Below are positions 19,959 through 20,314 of a stretch of DNA of 20,314 nucleotides, one piece after another. Location: positions 1,408 to 21,721 of the forward strand of contig DGUQ01000025.1 in the NCBI GenBank assembly GCA_002394725.1, written 5' to 3'. The DNA is from Ruminococcaceae bacterium UBA4306 (lineage in GTDB: Bacteria > Bacillota > Clostridia > Oscillospirales > Acutalibacteraceae). Position 1 is the first letter of the stretch. Every line of letters begins with the position of its first letter. The position numbers and the translations under genes are program-made. The notes below the pieces were generated by a model, which saw only the letters and a program-made list of their open reading frames with translations, was not told the origin of the DNA and did no database searches.

Positions 19959-20314
19959 ATGAAAAAGGTTTTGATCATCGGCGCGGGTCCCGCGGGACTG
20001 ACTGCCGCTTACGAACTACTCGACAGAAGCAAGGATTATGAAGTCACCGTTCTCGAGGAGAGCGATGTGTTCGGCGGTATCTCGCGTACCGTCAATTATA
20101 AGGGCAACCGCATGGATATGGGCGGACACCGCTTTTTCTCTAAGGTGCCCGAGGTCAACGAATGGTGGGAGAAGATGCTCCCCACGCAGGGCGCGATGCC
20201 GTTCGACGACCGTGAGCTCGGCAGAACCTCCACCGTCAAGGAGGGTGGCCCCGATCCCGAAAAGTCCGACCGCGTCATGCTCCGCAGAAACCGCCTGTCG
20301 AGGATCTTCTTCAA
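19959..20314 (+). CDS. FAD/NAD(P)-dependent oxidoreductase, UDP-galactopyranose mutase-like (3' end outside window)
   Basis: Only the first 118 residues are present. [20 protein letters not shown] is a classical Rossmann FAD-binding motif (GxGxxG), followed by the strand ending VTVLEES with the acidic residue that holds the ribose, then [24 protein letters not shown]. That last block is seen in amine-oxidase/protoporphyrinogen-oxidase-like and UDP-galactopyranose mutase-like enzymes of polysaccharide synthesis. [12 protein letters not shown] is the last stretch visible. ACAGGAGGA lies seven bases before the ATG. The exact substrate cannot be decided without the C-terminal half and the following genes. 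Confidence 0.8.
   Translation, partial: MKKVLIIGAGPAGLTAAYELLDRSKDYEVTVLEESDVFGGISRTVNYKGNRMDMGGHRFFSKVPEVNEWWEKMLPTQGAMPFDDRELGRTSTVKEGGPDPEKSDRVMLRRNRLSRIFF

Noticed and set aside
19838..20041. 67-codon frame overlapping the oxidoreductase start
   Set aside because: Begins in the MITE-like end, covers the promoter and is out of frame with the Rossmann motif of the real gene.

Overview
The window reads as chromosome from a Clostridia-class Firmicute, most likely a Ruminococcus-type gut member of the Oscillospiraceae. The basis is the dnaX-ybaB-recR-smpB-ssrA order, strong Firmicutes ribosome binding sites, a secreted protein ending in a type I dockerin, an AGCS amino acid symporter and several small zinc-ribbon membrane proteins. 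The backbone is visibly GC-rich. A block from about 2.9 to 11.0 kb is more AT-rich and carries integrase, repressor and restriction genes, so it looks acquired. The genus is inference.

Layout. 1-2898 is a housekeeping block: the 3' part of dnaX, ybaB/ebfC, recR and smpB, which overlap or nearly touch, then ssrA (tmRNA), the RNA partner of SmpB. 2899 to about 10990 is an integrated element at the 3' end of ssrA. It holds a tyrosine integrase reading toward ssrA, two related zinc-ribbon proteins, a CI/LexA-like repressor, a probable Fst/par-like type I toxin-antitoxin pair, a Cro-like small protein behind a near-consensus promoter, and a broken pentapeptide-repeat gene. From about 6985 a strongly AT-rich cassette follows: a small helix-turn-helix protein, a C5-cytosine methyltransferase, a 492-residue protein with a DUF3883-like PD-(D/E)XK nuclease end, and a second C5-cytosine methyltransferase. 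I read these as one type II restriction-modification operon, probably with an asymmetric target. I did not find the second attachment site.

10991-20314 returns to GC-rich backbone: a polytopic membrane protein, a secreted beta-propeller-like protein with dockerin, a lipoprotein form of MTA/SAH nucleosidase, an alanine:cation symporter on the opposite strand, two RNA methyltransferases (RsmJ and TrmO), a zinc-ribbon membrane protein with a short tandem repeat, and the start of an FAD-dependent oxidoreductase. Several gaps hold hairpin-rich dispersed repeats. One of these appears to have inserted into the loop of a terminator hairpin, leaving a 7-bp duplication.

How it works together: the first block serves replication, recombination and ribosome rescue. 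The element uses ssrA as its landing site while keeping the tmRNA intact, and bets on persistence through a repressor, an addiction-like RNA/toxin pair and a restriction system. No CRISPR array, rRNA or ordinary tRNA was seen. All functional calls come from motif reading, without database searches.
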